In this document: positions 61,651 through 64,000 of the stretch, piece by piece
Layout of the letters: each line of letters begins with the position of its first letter
How positions within the stretch are numbered: the first letter of the stretch is position 1
Notes under the pieces: generated by a model
The model's input: the letters and a program-made list of their open reading frames with translations, nothing else
Told to the model about the DNA's origin: nothing
The model's database searches: none
Made by a program: the position numbers and the translations under genes
From: Epiperipatus broadwayi
Lineage: Eukaryota; Onychophora; Udeonychophora; Euonychophora; Peripatidae
DNA length: 64,000 nt
Direction: 5' to 3'
NCBI GenBank assembly: GCA_028023455.1
Contig: JAQFVV010006313.1
Location: forward strand, 188,001-252,000

Positions 61651-62346
61651 ATAAAGAAAAAACAGATCTCAGATAATGTGTGGAATTTAATATATTAAAA
61701 TGTTTCCATAATATTTGGTTAATATTAGGTAAATCATCCTTGGTGCTAAGAACCAGTGGTGTATTTATCAACTGCCTCTTTCTTTTCTTAGAAGAAGTTC
61801 CTGCCTATCAACTTTTTAAGATTTTACTACTGCTTTATCTAACAGTCCTTTAGGATATTTCATATTGATAAATTTATTACACAAAACCTTGTTATTTTGC
61901 TAAAGAAATCTCTTATCACTGCAAATTCTTTTAGTCATTAAAAATTGACTATAAGGCATACTAGTCTTTAAGTGCTTAGGGTGATTGCTATAAAAATGTA
62001 GGTTATCATGACTATCAATTGGCTTTATATATATAATTATATTCCAATCAGTCACCACCTAAACATTCACAGTAAATATAGTAATCAATATTTCACACTG
62101 TAGTCAAGGCAACCTTTTCACCTTTCTAATAGCAAGAATGGAAATCCATTCTTACTAATGGTCCATTGAATGTATATGGACACTTAAAGATTGTAACTTG
62201 ACCACAGAGTATGAACTATTGTTACAATGAAGTTTAAATAAACCTTTTTAAACATGAATAAACATGTCACTATAATGCAGACTAATAAATAGTCATCTAT
62301 AACATTATTTAATGCAATACATTTAAATTGCCCATGTATTATTTAG

Positions 62347-62349
<3 letters not shown>

Positions 62350-62379
<30 letters not shown>
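62350..62379. repeat. (TA)n microsatellite inside the PLE
   Basis: About 15 TA units in the thumb/linker part of the element. Confidence 0.9.
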
Positions 62380-62382
<3 letters not shown>

Positions 62383-62477
62383 GAATAACATCACTATAAA
62401 TAATTTTAACATCAAGAAAATGAACCACTGTTTTAGAAAAAAAAACATTGAAAATTGTATATTATTATTAAAATTAT

Positions 62478-63260
62478 TTAGATAATCAAAAATGTATGAA
62501 GTTCTTTTTCATTGTATGACCAGATTATAAAGACATCATCTATATATCTCAGCCATGTATGATGTTTAAGGCTAGCTTTCTCAAGTATAGAGCTTTCCAA
62601 TTGAGACATAAATATGTTTGCATAATTTGGTGCCATTTTATGTTCCATTACAGTACCTTTTTTCTGTAAATAATAGATAGAGTTAAAAACAAAAAAAATA
62701 TTTTTTAAGATTAAATTCACTAATTCAAAAACTGTCATAATTTTGGGCTGATCATTTTCTTTCTCTTTTAAAACAAATTCAATAGCTCTAATTCTATCTT
62801 CAATGATGTAATGTCAAATGTCACCAAAAAACAATCACTCCATAGTATAGATTTGACATTTTCTAAAATAGAAAGAAAATGGATTGTATCTATAACATAA
62901 GAATCAAATGATGAAGGAATATCATCTATAAGACTATCTACATATGCTGACATTTTCTCAGTAGGACATCCAATGCTTGCTACAATAGGTCTACCAAGGC
63001 AATCTTGGGTAGAATGTAAAACTTACTGGGATTATTTGACTTTGGTAATAAAATATTATATGTATCCTATCAAGTAGAGCCCATACTCTCATATCCTTCA
63101 GGATGAATAGCACACCTTTAAATAATTTATTAACAATAACCTGTATTATAGGTTCATAAAAATTCCTATCATTTAAAAGAAGCCAGGTGATGCCTGTGAA
63201 ATTTATGTAAATAAATAAATCGAGAAATTGTACAATTATGAAATATGCTAGTCTGACCAT
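62478..63260 (-). pseudogene. PLE reverse transcriptase (frameshifted)
   Basis: Three open pieces in different frames: 63260-62991 (fingers, LFKGVLFILKDMRVW...), 62953-62768 (MSAYVDSLIDDIPSSFDSYV...VTFDITSL, motif A with its Asp) and 62738-62478 (YYLQKKGTVMEHKMAPNYAN, then WLRYIDDVFIIW). YIDD at residues 65-68 of the last piece keeps both catalytic aspartates. The order, spacing and the FYILPKI and RPIV-S-GCPTE motifs are characteristic of PLE RTs, relatives of telomerase. Relative to the usual VTLDVTSLYTNIP, the segment after ITSL is lost at a frameshift. It is not functional as it stands. Confidence 0.85.
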
Positions 63261-63300
63261 TAGATAGTAAAAGCCTTCTATTGTATATTTTCAATATTCA

Positions 63301-64000
63301 CACAGTTTGTATGTATATATATATATATATTACCACTGATAATTACTTGAGGTTATTTGACATTGTTGTCTACTCTATAACAATAATTAATCGGAAATTT
63401 TGTTTGGAGAAGTTATAAAATAATAAAACATTTATATCATTAAAAAGCACAATTCTTAATAGTAATTTTTAAAGATAAAATTGTTGTTCTTTTTGTTTTT
63501 TTTCTTTTCATTTATGCAAAACGTTTTTTTTTTCAGCTCAACAATGCAGTTTCAAATTTTCTTAGCAAAGAAACCTAAGTATTTTTAAAATGTTAAATAA
63601 AAAGAAAAGATCAAAATAGCCAAACCTGTAGGCCAATTTCTTTGTGATAGAAAATAAGGTAACATAAACTAAAGTAAAATTATCTTTTCTTTTTCGTTTT
63701 CTTTTTTAAATTTTAACATTTACTTTATATTTAAAGATCTAATTAAATAAAAATATATATTTATATATTTGAATTTGAAGAAAGGAGAAAAAACGTTTAC
63801 TTCATTATATGATGTAAAAAAAAGTAATGCATGTTAAAAAGTTATACAAAAATAAGTGTTTACATTTATTCTATTTGTGACATTCATCTTTTATTCATAA
63901 ATCTATCCACCCATTTACCTATATATCCTTCAATCATTTTATCCATCTATTTACAATTATAGTAATGGTAAATTTCCACAGTATATGTATAATCAAAGAA
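63301..64000. other. AT-rich end of window
   Basis: A short (TA)n at 63315-63330, T-runs near 63500, and the beginning of a CCAT/CTAT-type stretch from 63895. No gene is seen. Confidence 0.5.

Larger units (their letters stand above)
61200..63300 (-). mobile_element. Penelope-like retroelement, RT plus GIY-YIG, decayed
   Basis: The most complete protein-coding element in the window, read from right to left. The order is RT fingers (about 63260-62990), SKFYILPKI and GRPIVASIGCPTEK, palm motif A (VTFDITSL), the KGT-(A/V)-M-x-x-KMAP-x-YAN-(I/L)-FM block and YIDD (62535-62546), a decayed thumb (62340-61700), a Cys-rich linker and the GIY-YIG domain (61440-61300). At least three frameshifts and several stops are present, and a (TA)n interrupts it at 62350. 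It is a different PLE lineage from the 5.7/50.4 kb copies, judging by the endonuclease sequence. Terminal arms were not found; the 5' end may lie at or beyond 63300. Confidence 0.85.

Overview
The window looks like intergenic, transposon-dominated DNA from an invertebrate animal genome. It is very AT-rich. No host gene, rRNA or intact tRNA can be recognised, and nothing resembles a bacterial operon. Long (TA)n, (GATA)n and degenerate CTAT-type tracts are frequent, and one run of exactly 500 N marks an assembly gap. The species cannot be told from the sequence. Nearly all recognisable coding capacity is decayed retroelement protein.

Layout. 1-3650: remnant of a non-LTR retrotransposon (apurinic endonuclease and reverse transcriptase pieces, + strand). 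5690-6800: 3' fragment of a Penelope-like element (PLE). 7611-11154: 3.5 kb element with TGTAACCA/TGGTTACA ends. 11325-12380: nested fold-back repeats. 13082-13147: short perfect hairpin. 15497-16678: 364 bp direct repeat. 16690-24518: two ~1.8 kb direct repeats flanking minus-strand gag-like coiled-coil and Gypsy-type integrase-tail ORFs, read as a defective LTR retrotransposon with long LTRs, cut by the N gap. 26870-28965 and 42918-45910: a large diverged inverted duplication containing CTAT minisatellites. 33841-35262: two adjacent fold-backs, the second with PLE-type terminal-repeat features. 36954-39183, 48749-50118 and (tentatively) 58405-61113: LTR-like elements inserted in or beside (TA)n, each with a TATAAAAAG box about a quarter of the way in. 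50402-51520: short PLE with inverted terminal arms. 55789-56143: (GATA)n. 58057-58326: near-perfect 123 bp-arm hairpin. 61200-63300: a more complete minus-strand PLE with reverse transcriptase and GIY-YIG endonuclease.

No host pathway can be reconstructed. The items most worth following are the long perfect hairpin at 58.1 kb, the PLE terminal arms that combine a tRNA-like promoter with hammerhead-like cores, and the TGTAAC-ended LTR-like elements tied to (TA)n tracts. All family assignments come from motifs read by eye; no database was searched.
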